A stretch of 64,000 nucleotides of DNA, taken from the NCBI GenBank assembly GCA_020849665.1, contig JADLFX010000105.1, positions 62,001 through 126,000 on the forward strand, given 5' to 3'. A program made the translations under genes and the position numbers. The DNA comes from Planctomycetota bacterium (GTDB lineage: Bacteria > Planctomycetota > UBA1135 > UBA2386). This document shows positions 50,506 to 59,065 of the stretch, one piece after another; positions within the stretch are counted from its first letter, which is position 1; every line of letters begins with the position of its first letter. The notes below the pieces were generated by a model. That model saw nothing but the letters and a program-made list of their open reading frames with translations. It had not been told where the DNA came from and searched no databases.

Positions 50506-52110
50506 ATGAACGACACGATCAAGGCCGTCCTTCGGATCCTCGAGCAGGGGACTCCTGAACTCCGCATCGCCGCGGCCCAGGTGCTCGGCGAGCTGCGCGT
50601 CGGGGACACCGCGGTGGTGCAAGCCCTTTCTGGAGCGGTGGAACGCTCCGAGGACATCCTCGCGCCCTTCGCGGTAGACGCCTTGGCGAAGATCGGCACC
50701 GCCCCCGCACTCGGGGTGCTCGTGCGGCGCCTCACGCCTCCGGGCGCACTCGCGGACCGCGTCGCCCTTGGACTGGTCCGCGCCGGAGCGGCCGCGCTGC
50801 CGCTCCTCACCGAGGCGTTCACGCTCGCCGGCGCCGACACGCAGATCCGCATCCTCGGCATCCTGGCCAAGAACCTGCAGAAGGAAGCGTTGACCTTGGT
50901 GCAGAAGGCGCTCTTCGCTCCCGACCGCGGCGTCGCCGAGCGCGCGGCCGACATCATCCAAGCGGCGCTCGGCGAGCTGAGCGACGGCCAGCGCAAGAAC
51001 CTCGTGGAGAGCATCGGCAAGGTGCTCGGCAAGGACGGCGACGTGTCGCCGGAGGTGCAGGGCCGTCTGCTGCGCCTCCTGACCCTCGCGGATGCGTCCG
51101 GTGCCAAGGCCCTGCTCCTTCGGATGGCGCAGCCCAAGCAGCTCGCGGCCGTGCGCGTGGCCGCGATCGAGGGTCTGCGGAAGGCGACCCTCACCGCCGC
51201 CCAGGCCGAACAACTGCTGGCCTACCTGGAAGAGACCGATCCGCTGCTCTTCGAACCGCTGCTCGCGACTCTCGAGGCGCAGGCCTGGGGTGCAGGAGTC
51301 GGTCCCCGCCTGCGCCGGCTGCTCGACCACGAGCGCGAGGACGTGCGGCTCTTCGCGCTCCGTGCGCTGCGCCACGCGCCGGGCCCCGACCTGGTGAAGC
51401 CCTGCCTCCAGCATCTGTCCAACGGTTCGCCTGCGTTCCGCGAAGCCGCTTGCGGCGTCCTGGCGCAGCTGCCCGCAGCCCTGGATGGCGTCATGAAGGC
51501 GTTCCAAGGGGAGCGGAACCCAGAGCGTGCGCGCGCCTACGGCCAGGGCCTCGTGGCCATGAAGGCGCACGTCAAGAAGGCGATGGTGCGCGCCATGGCG
51601 GAGAAGTCCAGCAAGGCGCTCTCCGCAGGGGAACCGCTGGGTGTGGTTGCGTTCGAGACCCTCCAGCAGGTCGCACCCGAGGAGAGCGGTGCGGCATTCC
51701 TCGACAAGGCCCTGCGCCTGCGGCGCGCCCGCCGCTGGGACGAGGCCCTGCAGATCCTCTTGCGCCTCGCCCAGGCATCCGACGCCGGCACCGAGGCACG
51801 CTACCAGCTAGCGCTCACCCGCCTGCTCGCCGACCAGAGCCGCCCGGATCTCGCCGTGCGCGAGTCAGGCGATGCCACCATGGGGCACTTTGCACGGCTG
51901 GTGCGCGAGGGCTTCCCGCTGATCGAGCGTCTGCGCAAGGAGGGTCAGGTCACCCCCGACGCCCTGTTGCGGATCGGCAGGCACTTCGCCGAGGCCGCCG
52001 GGCAGGAGCGCCGCTTCGGCGCCGAGATGCTGCAATTCGTCGCCACCCGGCACGGACGGGGCAAGGCGGGCGAAGAGGCACGCCAGATGCTCCGCACGGC
52101 CCACTTCTGA
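50506..52110 (+). CDS. HEAT-repeat protein of unknown function
   Basis: The 534-residue protein is nearly all helical. From residue 1 it runs as tandem helix pairs of about 30-38 residues with HEAT/PBS-lyase-repeat character, such as PELRIAAAQVLGELRVGD, APFAVDALAKIGTA, DVRLFALRALRHAPGP and PAFREAACGVLAQLPAAL. The last 150 residues look TPR-like (RRARRWDEALQILLRLAQ). There is no signal peptide or membrane helix, so it is cytoplasmic. Such arrays scaffold protein complexes; no partner can be read from the neighbours. GGAG lies two bases from the ATG region with normal spacing, and the promoter is strong, suggesting high expression. Confidence 0.8.
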   Translation: MNDTIKAVLRILEQGTPELRIAAAQVLGELRVGDTAVVQALSGAVERSEDILAPFAVDALAKIGTAPALGVLVRRLTPPGALADRVALGLVRAGAAALPLLTEAFTLAGADTQIRILGILAKNLQKEALTLVQKALFAPDRGVAERAADIIQAALGELSDGQRKNLVESIGKVLGKDGDVSPEVQGRLLRLLTLADASGAKALLLRMAQPKQLAAVRVAAIEGLRKATLTAAQAEQLLAYLEETDPLLFEPLLATLEAQAWGAGVGPRLRRLLDHEREDVRLFALRALRHAPGPDLVKPCLQHLSNGSPAFREAACGVLAQLPAALDGVMKAFQGERNPERARAYGQGLVAMKAHVKKAMVRAMAEKSSKALSAGEPLGVVAFETLQQVAPEESGAAFLDKALRLRRARRWDEALQILLRLAQASDAGTEARYQLALTRLLADQSRPDLAVRESGDATMGHFARLVREGFPLIERLRKEGQVTPDALLRIGRHFAEAAGQERRFGAEMLQFVATRHGRGKAGEEARQMLRTAHF

Positions 52111-52185
52111 ACCGGGCCCTCGGGCGCGGCAGAACGGCCCGGAGTGTCCGGATGGCGCTGCGGTCCGCGTGTGGGTCCCCGCTGC

Positions 52186-52974
52186 TCAACCGGCCGGTCC
52201 ACCCAGACGCACCACGGTCTCCGGCGGCAGGCTCGGGAACACCGGACCGCCCTTCTCCGCCAACACGACCACGGTGGAGCCGAAACCGAACGCCCCGAGT
52301 TCCTCGCCCTTCTCGAGTTCCCCCGGCGCGGAACGCGACACCTTGATGTCGCCGACGTTCAGGGCCGCCACCATGACCACGGCCACGGCGCGCCCGTCCA
52401 CGGTGCGCACTTCGTAGACCATGCGCTCGTTGCGGGGGAAGAGCTGCGGAATGGAGCGCACGGCCGGAGGGTTCACCGGGAAGAGCGTCCCCGGCACGTG
52501 CCAGTGGCGCAGGAGCTTCCCGGCGCAGGGGGCGTGCACGCGGTGGTAGTCGCCCGGCGCAAGGTAGATCGTCGCCTGGGAGCCGTCGCGGAGCCGGTCC
52601 GCGAGGTCTCCGCTGACGAGCAGGTGCGAGATCGGGTAGTCGATCCCCTTCACCTGCGGCACGACGTCCCCCTGGATCGGGCCGGCGCTGACGATCCGGC
52701 CGTCGCAGGGCCAGACCAGCCTGGCATGTGCGTCCACGACGCGGGCGCCGGGCCGCAGCGGACGGCGGAAGAACTCCGCGAGGCTTGGGTACTCTGCCAG
52801 CGTCCCACGCATCTCATCCAGGGCTGCTCCGTAGCGGCGTGCGAACCAGCCGTACACGCGTGGCCGCAGAGCCCTGGGCACCGGCAGGTGCGTGAGCATG
52901 CCGGTCAGGCGCGACACCGCGACCTTGGGCAGGGCGGTGAGCAGGAAGCGGCGCAGGGTCCACACGAGGCGCAC
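52186..52974 (-). CDS. psd: Phosphatidylserine decarboxylase proenzyme
   Basis: The 262-residue protein shows the PSD signatures: SLAEFFRRPLRPGAR, VWPCDGRI (Asp91 of the triad), LAPGDYHRVHAPCAG (His144/His147) and the self-cleavage site FGFGST, where Ser233 becomes the pyruvoyl group and the alpha/beta chains separate. It makes phosphatidylethanolamine from phosphatidylserine at the inner membrane. The start is a GTG at 52974. The N-terminal part is short and basic with no full membrane helix. No pssA is in the window. It is divergent from the LysM gene. Confidence 0.93.
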   Translation of the reverse strand: MRLVWTLRRFLLTALPKVAVSRLTGMLTHLPVPRALRPRVYGWFARRYGAALDEMRGTLAEYPSLAEFFRRPLRPGARVVDAHARLVWPCDGRIVSAGPIQGDVVPQVKGIDYPISHLLVSGDLADRLRDGSQATIYLAPGDYHRVHAPCAGKLLRHWHVPGTLFPVNPPAVRSIPQLFPRNERMVYEVRTVDGRAVAVVMVAALNVGDIKVSRSAPGELEKGEELGAFGFGSTVVVLAEKGGPVFPSLPPETVVRLGGPAG

Positions 52975-53041
52975 TAGTCAAGCGCTGGCGCGCGGCCAGG
53001 CAACGACCACTTGGGACTCGCGCACGAGTGCTCCGGCCAGC

Positions 53042-53482
53042 ATGATCCCTGGCATGCGCGCGGTCCTGGGAGCCGGCCTGCTCGTTCTCGTCCTCGTGCC
53101 GGCCTGCGGCCGGACGGAGGCAGCTTCGCGACCCAGCGAGAACCGGATGGTCCTGCGCGTGGGCGGTGCCGGCAAACCGCTGCGCGGGTACCTGGGCGTG
53201 GCGGAGCCGGTGGCGAGCCGGCCCGCGGCACCCCCTCCCAGGCCCGAGGTGCGGCCCGAGACCACTCCGGTCGTTCCGCCGACCCACGTCCTGGAGCAGG
53301 GCGAGACCCTCTCGCAGATCTCGCAGCGGTACTACGGAAGCGCGCAGCGCTGGCGCGAGATCGCGCGCTTCAACGGCTGGAGCGAGACGCAGGTGAAGGC
53401 CCTGCGTCCCGGGACGATCGTCCGCCTGCCCCTGCTTCCTTCGGCTCAACCCGGTGGCGATCCGGCCCCGTCCCGGCGCTGA
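53042..53482 (+). CDS. LysM-domain lipoprotein
   Basis: The 146-residue protein has a lipoprotein signal ending LVLVPAC and a Pro/Ala-rich linker. One LysM domain (about 85-135) follows: HVLEQGETLSQISQRYYGSAQRWREIARFNG, then a conserved Pro-Gly turn and IVRLPL. LysM binds the GlcNAc-MurNAc backbone, so this is a peptidoglycan-associated lipoprotein. An ATG at 53054 would shorten the signal by four residues and is equally possible. Its last 37 bases overlap the 3-prime end of the convergent methyltransferase gene. Confidence 0.82.
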   Translation: MIPGMRAVLGAGLLVLVLVPACGRTEAASRPSENRMVLRVGGAGKPLRGYLGVAEPVASRPAAPPPRPEVRPETTPVVPPTHVLEQGETLSQISQRYYGSAQRWREIARFNGWSETQVKALRPGTIVRLPLLPSAQPGGDPAPSRR

Positions 53483-54246
53483 ACGGAACCGGCGGGTGCC
53501 GCGGAGCCATCCCCGGCGCGAGCCAATGCCAGGAGCGAGACCCCGATCGGGAGATCGCGGCGCGCCAGCCAGCCGGCTTCCGCGGCGAACGCACGGAACA
53601 GGACTTCCTCGACCAGGGCGGGCGCGCGCAGCGAGAGATCGGAGGCGCCGCGCCGGGAGGTCCAGCGCAGGAAGGGACGCATCACCAGGCGCACCGCGAA
53701 GATTGGCGGCAGCAGCAGGGTGTTGAAGTAGCTGAGGCGCACCGGCCTCAGCCCGGCGGCGAACAGACGGGCCGCGAGGGCCGAGCGCCGGTAGCGGCGC
53801 ACGTGCCCGCTGGCGACGTCCTGCCTGCCCCACAGGATCGGCAGGGCCGGCACGCTGAGCAGGAGCCAGCCCCCCGGCGCGAGCAGCTGGCGCCAGGCCG
53901 CGAGCGCCCCGGCGTCGTCGGCGAGGTGCTCCAGGACATCGAGCGCACAGACCAGGTCGAAGCCGCCCGGCGCCAGCGGCGGCGCCGTGGCGTCGCCCTG
54001 CACGAGGCGCCTGGCGCCGGCAAGCGCGCACGCGCGCAGCGAACCCGCGTCCTGGTCGAGCACCGCCACGGTTCCGAGCGGTGCCAGTACGGGCAGGTTG
54101 ATGCCCGAGCCCGGGCCGATGTCGAGGATCCGCGCGTGGCGCGGCAGCGCGATGGCCTCGCGCAGCAGGCGGGCGAAGATCGCGCGGCGCGCGCGGAACC
54201 ACCAGTGTTCGCGGTCGCGGTACTCCGCGTGGACCTCGGCCCTCAT
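53446..54246 (-). CDS. Class I SAM-dependent methyltransferase
   Basis: The 266-residue protein starts EVHAEYRDREHWWFRARRAIF, the WWF motif common in methyltransferases that accompany glycan and quinone-like pathways. The SAM site is ARILDIGPGSGINLPVLA, then VLDQDAG, and the substrate-side motif DLVCALDVLEHL. LAPGGWLLLSVPALPILWG closes the core. A C-terminal hydrophobic segment may contact the membrane. The ATG overlaps the stop of a GT2 gene (ATGA), so both probably modify the same lipid or glycan. The 3-prime end overlaps the LysM gene on the other strand. Confidence 0.85.
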   Translation of the reverse strand: MRAEVHAEYRDREHWWFRARRAIFARLLREAIALPRHARILDIGPGSGINLPVLAPLGTVAVLDQDAGSLRACALAGARRLVQGDATAPPLAPGGFDLVCALDVLEHLADDAGALAAWRQLLAPGGWLLLSVPALPILWGRQDVASGHVRRYRRSALAARLFAAGLRPVRLSYFNTLLLPPIFAVRLVMRPFLRWTSRRGASDLSLRAPALVEEVLFRAFAAEAGWLARRDLPIGVSLLALARAGDGSAAPAGSVQRRDGAGSPPG

Positions 54247-55007
54247 CCCTGCAGGCCCTGGCCCTCACGCGCGGGTTCTCGGGCGAGGTTGGGGGCCGGT
54301 CGCCTGCCGAAGTGGATCTTGAACCACATCTTGAAGACCGTCTTGAGCGTGCGCGGAATGTCGCTCATCCGCACGGTCGTGTGGCCCGCCGTGCGCGGGT
54401 AGTGGCGCACGCCCTGCTCGACGATCCGGAAGCCGTTGCGCGCGGTGCGCGCCACCATCTCCGTGTCGATGAAGAAGTCGGTCGTCTCCAGGTGCAGCGA
54501 GTCGACGACCTTGCGGGTGAAGAGCTTGAACGACGCGTCCACGTCCCGCACCTTCACGCGGAACAGGATCCGCACGAGGCGGTTGTAGACCCACGAGAGC
54601 ATGCACCGCACCACGGAGTCGTAGCGGTACACGCGATACCCGAACACGGCGTCGGCGCGGTCCAGGAGCGGCACCGTGTCGCGCAGTTCCCGGATGTCGA
54701 ACTGGTTGTCGGCGTCGGTGAAGAACACGAGCTCGCCGCGCGCCGAGCGGAAGCCGGTGGTGAGGGCCGCGCCGTAGCCGCGGTTGACGGGGTGCGAGAC
54801 CAGCCGGACCCTGGGATCCTGGGTGGAGAGCGCCTGCACCAGCTCGGCGGTCCGGTCGCGCGAGCCGTCGTTCACCACCACGATCTCGTAGTCGCGGAAC
54901 GCCTGCGACACGAACGCCGCCGTGTCCCGCACGGCCTTCTCGATGCACTCCTCCTCGTTGTAGGCGGGGAGCACCACGGACAGGAAATACGGGAACACCT
55001 CGGCCAT
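54243..55007 (-). CDS. GT2 glycosyltransferase of the polyprenyl-phosphate type
   Basis: The 254-residue protein matches the DPM1/GtrB/ArnC group. Its blocks are SVVLPAYNEEECIEKAV, IVVVNDGSRDRTAEL, NRGYGAALTTGFRSARGELVFFTDADNQFD with the DAD metal site, and RVKVRDVDASFKLFTRKVV. It would transfer a sugar to polyprenyl phosphate, the donor for transfer outside the inner membrane. It lacks the membrane helices of GtrB, so it is a soluble or peripheral DPM1-like enzyme. I chose the ATG at 55007 (MAEVFPYFLS); an in-frame start 12 codons upstream is less typical. It is coupled to the methyltransferase. Confidence 0.85.
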   Translation of the reverse strand: MAEVFPYFLSVVLPAYNEEECIEKAVRDTAAFVSQAFRDYEIVVVNDGSRDRTAELVQALSTQDPRVRLVSHPVNRGYGAALTTGFRSARGELVFFTDADNQFDIRELRDTVPLLDRADAVFGYRVYRYDSVVRCMLSWVYNRLVRILFRVKVRDVDASFKLFTRKVVDSLHLETTDFFIDTEMVARTARNGFRIVEQGVRHYPRTAGHTTVRMSDIPRTLKTVFKMWFKIHFGRRPAPNLAREPAREGQGLQG

Positions 55008-55053
55008 GATGGTTCGTCGCGGCGGCGCGGGTCCGCCCTCCACGTTTTACCGC

Positions 55054-55797
55054 ATGCCCTTCTCGACCAAGCGTCTGCTCTCGCTGCTCCTCGCCTTCCT
55101 GGCCGCCTGCACCGGGACGCCGCACGCGCCGGAATCGGCGGCGCCAGCCGCCGCGCCCGAGGCCGTTGCCAAGGAGCCGAGCGTCAAGCCGGGGATCAAC
55201 GACGCGTTCAAGAACAACGTGGACGTGCAGCGCTTCGTGAACCAATTCGAGACCGAGAGCCGCGAGATCTACTCGCGCCGGCGCGCCGTCGCGGACGCGG
55301 TCGGCCTGCGGCCTGGCGAGCACGTCGCAGACATCGGCACCGGCACCGGCGTGTTCCTGCCCGTGTTCGCCAAGGACGTGGGCCCCACCGGGCTGGTCTA
55401 CGGCGTGGACATCGCGCCGGAGTTCCTCGCGCGCCTGGGCAAGCGCCTGCGCGAGTGGGGGATCGACAACGTCCGCCTGATCCTCTGCAAGGACGACTCG
55501 GTCGAGCTGCCGCCGGCGTCGGTCGACGTGGTGTTCATCTGCGACACCTACCACCACTTCGAGTATCCGCGCGCCACGCTCGCGTCGATCCACCGCGCCC
55601 TGCGCCCGGGCGGCCGCCTGGTGCTGGTGGACTTCATCCGCATCGAAGGCGTGTCGCGCCAGTGGGCCCTCGACCACGTGCGCGCCGGGCAGGAGGTGTT
55701 CAGCGCCGAGATCGAGGCGGCCGGGTTCCGGCGCGTGGACGAGGTGAACGGCGTGCTCAAGGAGAACTACATCGTCCGCTTCCGCAGGGTGCCGTGA
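55054..55797 (+). CDS. Methyltransferase-fold lipoprotein
   Basis: The 247-residue protein begins MPFSTKRLLSLLLAFLAAC, a lipoprotein signal with a lipobox Cys, followed by an Ala/Pro linker. The rest is a class I SAM-dependent methyltransferase fold: HVADIGTGTGVFLPVFA (motif I), VYGVDIAPEFLARL, the VFICDTYHHFEYP segment (motif IV), and LRPGGRLVLVDF. SAM should not be available outside the cytoplasm, so the activity or location is puzzling. The region upstream is short and also serves the divergent GT2 gene. The ATG at 55054 directly opens the signal. A cytoplasmic protein with a false signal is the main alternative. Confidence 0.75.
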   Translation: MPFSTKRLLSLLLAFLAACTGTPHAPESAAPAAAPEAVAKEPSVKPGINDAFKNNVDVQRFVNQFETESREIYSRRRAVADAVGLRPGEHVADIGTGTGVFLPVFAKDVGPTGLVYGVDIAPEFLARLGKRLREWGIDNVRLILCKDDSVELPPASVDVVFICDTYHHFEYPRATLASIHRALRPGGRLVLVDFIRIEGVSRQWALDHVRAGQEVFSAEIEAAGFRRVDEVNGVLKENYIVRFRRVP

Positions 55798-55824
55798 GAG
55801 CGCCGCGCCGGTCCGGACGCGCGC

Positions 55825-57018
55825 CTACGACCGGTAGTCTGCGTTGATCCGCACGTAGTCCGCGGAGTAGTCGCAGGTCCAGACCTCGGCCTGGTGCGGG
55901 CCGGACGCGAGGTCCACGCCCAGGATCACGTCCTTGTCGTCGCGCATGTGGGCGTGCGCCGCGGGCTCGTTCTCGGGGTGCGGCCGGCCGCCGGAGTAGA
56001 GGTCCGCGCCGCCGATCCAGATCCGGGCATTGGCCACGTCGATGGCCACGCCGGAACGGCCGGCCGCGGCGAGGATGCGGCCCCAGTTGGGATCGCGGCC
56101 GTGCACCGCGGTCTTCACCAGAGGGCTCGTGGCGATCACCCGGCCCACGTGCGCGGCGTCCCGTTCGCTGGGAGCGCCCTGCACCTGGACGGTGATCCGG
56201 CGGGTGGCCCCCTCGCCGTCGGCGGCGATCATGCGGCACAGCTCGCGCCCGACCTGCTCGGCGCCCTGGGCGAGCGGATCCTCGACCGCGCCCTGGAGCC
56301 GGCGCTCGGGGTTGCACCACAGGAGCACCGTGTCGTTGGGCGAGGTGTCGCCGTCCACGGTGACCCGGTGGAAGGTGCGATCCACGGCCCCGCGCAGCAC
56401 CAGGGCGAGGTCGTGGGCGGGCAGCGCGTCGGCCAGCAGGAAGCCCAGCATGGTCGCCATGTCGGGGTGGATCATGCCTGCGCCCTTGGCCACGCCGGCG
56501 ACGTGGAACGGCGTGCCGGCCGCGTCGCGCCCGCGGTACGCGGCGGCCTTGGGGAACGTGTCCGTGGTCATGATCGCCCGTGCGAGTTCCTGCAGCGTCC
56601 CCCCGCGCACGCTGCGCACCAGCTCGGGCACCCTGGCCAGGATCCGGTCCATCGGCAGGCGGGCGCCGATCACGCCCGTGCTGATCATGAGCACCTGCTC
56701 CTCGGGGCAGCCCAACTGCTCGGCCAGGGCCCGGCAGACGGCACGAGCGTCCTCGACCCCCTCCTTGCCAGTCGCGCAGTTCGCGTTGCCGGAGTTCACC
56801 ACCACGGCCCGCGCCACGCTGCCCGAGCGGGCCAGGTGCTCGCGGCACAGATGGATGTGCGCGCCCACGAGCTCGTTGCGGGTGAACACCGCGCGCACGG
56901 GGCTGGGGCGCTCCGCCACCAGGAGCGCCAGATCGGGCCTGGTGGTGTTCTTGAGCTTGACGCTGGCGATCACGGCGCCGGCGCGGAAGCCGGCGGGAAG
57001 GGCGGTCTCAGGTTCCAT
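55825..57018 (-). CDS. argJ: Glutamate N-acetyltransferase / amino-acid acetyltransferase ArgJ
   Basis: The 397-residue precursor has ArgJ signatures: NSGNANCATGKEG, STGVIGARLPM, TTDTFPK, AGVAKGAGMIHPDMATML with the autocleavage site Ala188-Thr189 (Thr189 becomes the nucleophile), and NDTVLLW. ArgJ recycles the acetyl group from N-acetylornithine to glutamate; bifunctional forms also make N-acetylglutamate from acetyl-CoA. With a separate GNAT just upstream, ArgJ may only recycle here. The ATG overlaps the GNAT stop as TGATG. It is the last gene of the arginine operon. Confidence 0.95.
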   Translation of the reverse strand: MEPETALPAGFRAGAVIASVKLKNTTRPDLALLVAERPSPVRAVFTRNELVGAHIHLCREHLARSGSVARAVVVNSGNANCATGKEGVEDARAVCRALAEQLGCPEEQVLMISTGVIGARLPMDRILARVPELVRSVRGGTLQELARAIMTTDTFPKAAAYRGRDAAGTPFHVAGVAKGAGMIHPDMATMLGFLLADALPAHDLALVLRGAVDRTFHRVTVDGDTSPNDTVLLWCNPERRLQGAVEDPLAQGAEQVGRELCRMIAADGEGATRRITVQVQGAPSERDAAHVGRVIATSPLVKTAVHGRDPNWGRILAAAGRSGVAIDVANARIWIGGADLYSGGRPHPENEPAAHAHMRDDKDVILGVDLASGPHQAEVWTCDYSADYVRINADYRS

Positions 57019-57641
57019 CAGCGGTTCCGGGCGAAGGCCCGTGCCGGCGGGGTCGCCGGCACGGCGGGGGTCTGCGGTTCCGGCTTCGCCGCCGCGTCTT
57101 TGCGGCGGCGTTTCAGCGGGATCCGGCGCTTGTCGAGCAGTTCGGCGGGCGCGATCGGCGGCGCGTCGGCACGCAGCACGCGCACCATCGCGATCTCGTC
57201 GCACGACTGCATCTTGGGGCAGAACAGGCAGTCGTAGAACACCTTGTGCGGCAGGGTCTCGTGCTGCACGACCTCGAACCCCAGCTTGTGGAAGAAGCCC
57301 GGCACCAGCGTGAAGGCGAAGAGCTGCGCGACGCCGCGGCGCTGCGCGTCCACCACGAGGGCCTCGACCAGGAGCCGGCCGACGCCGTGCATGCGCATCG
57401 CCTCGTCCACCACCAGGGAGCGCACCTCGGCCAGGTCCTTGGACCATAGCTTCAAGGCGGCGCAACCCACGAAGGCACCCTCGCGCTCGGCCACCAGGAA
57501 GTGCTCGAGCGCGGCGCGGACCGACTCCGGGCTGCGCGGCAGCATCACGTCGGTCTCTGCCAGCCGATTGACCAGCGCGACGATCGCGGCCACGTCCGCC
57601 TCGCGCGCCGGACGGATCGCGACGCCCTGCTGGCGGCTCAC
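57018..57641 (-). CDS. argA: N-acetylglutamate-synthase-type GNAT (short ArgA)
   Basis: The 207-residue protein has a GNAT fold: AIRPAREADVAAIVALVN, EVRSLVVDEAMRMHGVGRLLVEAL with the acetyl-CoA loop (Arg/Gln-x-x-Gly-x-Gly/Ala equivalent), and a C-terminal DCLFCPKMQSCDE cluster of cysteines typical of short N-acetylglutamate synthases. The kinase-like domain of E. coli ArgA is absent, so allosteric arginine feedback of that type is not expected. In some bacteria this domain is fused to ArgH; here it is separate and its GTG overlaps the argH stop. A basic tail of about 50 residues follows. Acetylation of glutamate starts the pathway. Confidence 0.85.
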   Translation of the reverse strand: MSRQQGVAIRPAREADVAAIVALVNRLAETDVMLPRSPESVRAALEHFLVAEREGAFVGCAALKLWSKDLAEVRSLVVDEAMRMHGVGRLLVEALVVDAQRRGVAQLFAFTLVPGFFHKLGFEVVQHETLPHKVFYDCLFCPKMQSCDEIAMVRVLRADAPPIAPAELLDKRRIPLKRRRKDAAAKPEPQTPAVPATPPARAFARNR

Positions 57642-59065
57642 GGCTGGACGCGCTTGCGCCACCGCTGGATCTCCTGGCGGACCCGCTTGGGTGCGGTGCC
57701 GCCGATGACGTCCCGGCGGGCGAGGACCGCCGCGACGCTCAGGGACCTGGCGAGGTCTTCGTCCAGTTCCGGCAGGAGCTCGCGGCGCTTGTCCGATGGC
57801 AGTTGCTCCAGCTCCACGCCGAGCTCCATCGCGGCGCGCACCGCCGCACCCACGCGCTCGTGTGCGGTCCGGAACGGCACGCCCTTCCTGACCAGCAGGT
57901 CGGCCAGGTCTGTGGCGTTGAGGTACCCCCGCCCCGCCTCCTGCGCGCAGCGCTCCGTGTCGAACGAGGCGTTGCGCACGATCAGGTGCATCACCTGCAG
58001 GCAGGCCAGGGTGGTGTCGACGGCGTCGATCAGGGCCTCCTTGTCCTCCTGCAGGTCCTTGTTGTAGGCGAGCGGCTGGCTCTTGAGGGTGGTGAGCAAC
58101 CCCAACAGATGCCCGTGGACGCGGCCGGCCTTGCCCCGGATCAGCTCCAGGCCGTCCGGGTTCTTCTTCTGGGGCATCAGGCTGCTCCCGGTGCACACGG
58201 CGTCGGTGAGCTGGAGGAAGCGGGCCTCGCTGCTGGCGAAGAAGATCCAGTCCTCCGCGAGGCGTGAGAGGTGGGTCAGGACCATGCTGCACGCGAACGC
58301 CGTCTCGCACACGTGATCGCGGTCGCTGACCGCGTCGAGGCTGTTGCGGGTCGGGCCGCCGGCAAAGTCGAGGTCCCGCGCGAGCTGCTCCCGGTCGATG
58401 GCGAACGCCGTCCCCGCGAGAGCGCCGCTGCCCAGCGGGCAGGTGTCCAGCCGCTGCTCGGCATCCACGAACCGGGTGAAGTCCCGGCCGATCATCTCGA
58501 CGTAGGCGAGCACGTGGTGCCCGATCGTGATGGGCTGGGCGCGCTGCAGGTGCGTGTAGCCGGGGATCGGCGCCTCGGCGTAGCGCTCGGCGAGGTCGAG
58601 CAGCGCCTGCATCAGGTGCTCGCACTCGTGGCGCAGGTGCGCCAGCTCGGTTCGCACGTACAGCTTGAGGTCCGTGGCGACCTGATCGTTGCGCGACCGG
58701 CCGGTGTGCAGCTTGCGCGCAAGGTCGCCGACCCGCTCACGCAGCCGCGCCTCCACGAAGCTGTGCACGTCCTCCTCGTCGGTCTCCGCCGCCGGCGTGG
58801 CGTCCTCGCCCAGCTCGCGGCTGAGGGCCTCGAGGGCCTCGGTCAGCTTGCCGACCTCCGCCGTCGTGAGGACACCGGCGCGGCCCAACGCCTTGGCCCA
58901 GGCGACGCTGCCCTCCAGGTCCTCCAGGATCAGGCGCCAGTCGAAGCGCGCACTGGACTGGAACTCGACGAAGAACGGGTCCTGGGTGCCCGCGAAGCGC
59001 CCACTCCACAGGCGCGCCGGTTGCTGCGCGCCCTCGGCCTCCGGCTTGCGGTCGTTCCGGCTCAC
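57638..59065 (-). CDS. argH: Argininosuccinate lyase
   Basis: The 475-residue protein starts at a GTG overlapping the argG stop. ARLWSGRFAG, the substrate motif HTGRSRNDQVATDLKLYVR, QRAQPITIGHH and the fumarase-family signature GSSLMPQKKNPD (the catalytic Ser loop) are all present. It splits argininosuccinate into arginine and fumarate, the final step. The first 20 residues are a non-conserved Glu/Gln-rich tail. Order argG-argH with four-base overlap suggests strict coupling. Length agrees with the family. Confidence 0.96.
   Translation of the reverse strand: MSRNDRKPEAEGAQQPARLWSGRFAGTQDPFFVEFQSSARFDWRLILEDLEGSVAWAKALGRAGVLTTAEVGKLTEALEALSRELGEDATPAAETDEEDVHSFVEARLRERVGDLARKLHTGRSRNDQVATDLKLYVRTELAHLRHECEHLMQALLDLAERYAEAPIPGYTHLQRAQPITIGHHVLAYVEMIGRDFTRFVDAEQRLDTCPLGSGALAGTAFAIDREQLARDLDFAGGPTRNSLDAVSDRDHVCETAFACSMVLTHLSRLAEDWIFFASSEARFLQLTDAVCTGSSLMPQKKNPDGLELIRGKAGRVHGHLLGLLTTLKSQPLAYNKDLQEDKEALIDAVDTTLACLQVMHLIVRNASFDTERCAQEAGRGYLNATDLADLLVRKGVPFRTAHERVGAAVRAAMELGVELEQLPSDKRRELLPELDEDLARSLSVAAVLARRDVIGGTAPKRVRQEIQRWRKRVQP

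Noticed and set aside
50022-50558. Possible small gene in the gap before the HEAT-repeat gene
   Set aside because: Its translation is Arg/Gly/Ser-rich in the GC-rich half, changes character in the AT-rich half and overlaps the HEAT start; no ribosome site.
52112-52142. CCGGGCC/GGCCCGG repeat after the HEAT gene as a terminator
   Set aside because: The loop is 17 bases and the stem seven pairs of pure G/C without T-tract; chance is likely in this composition.
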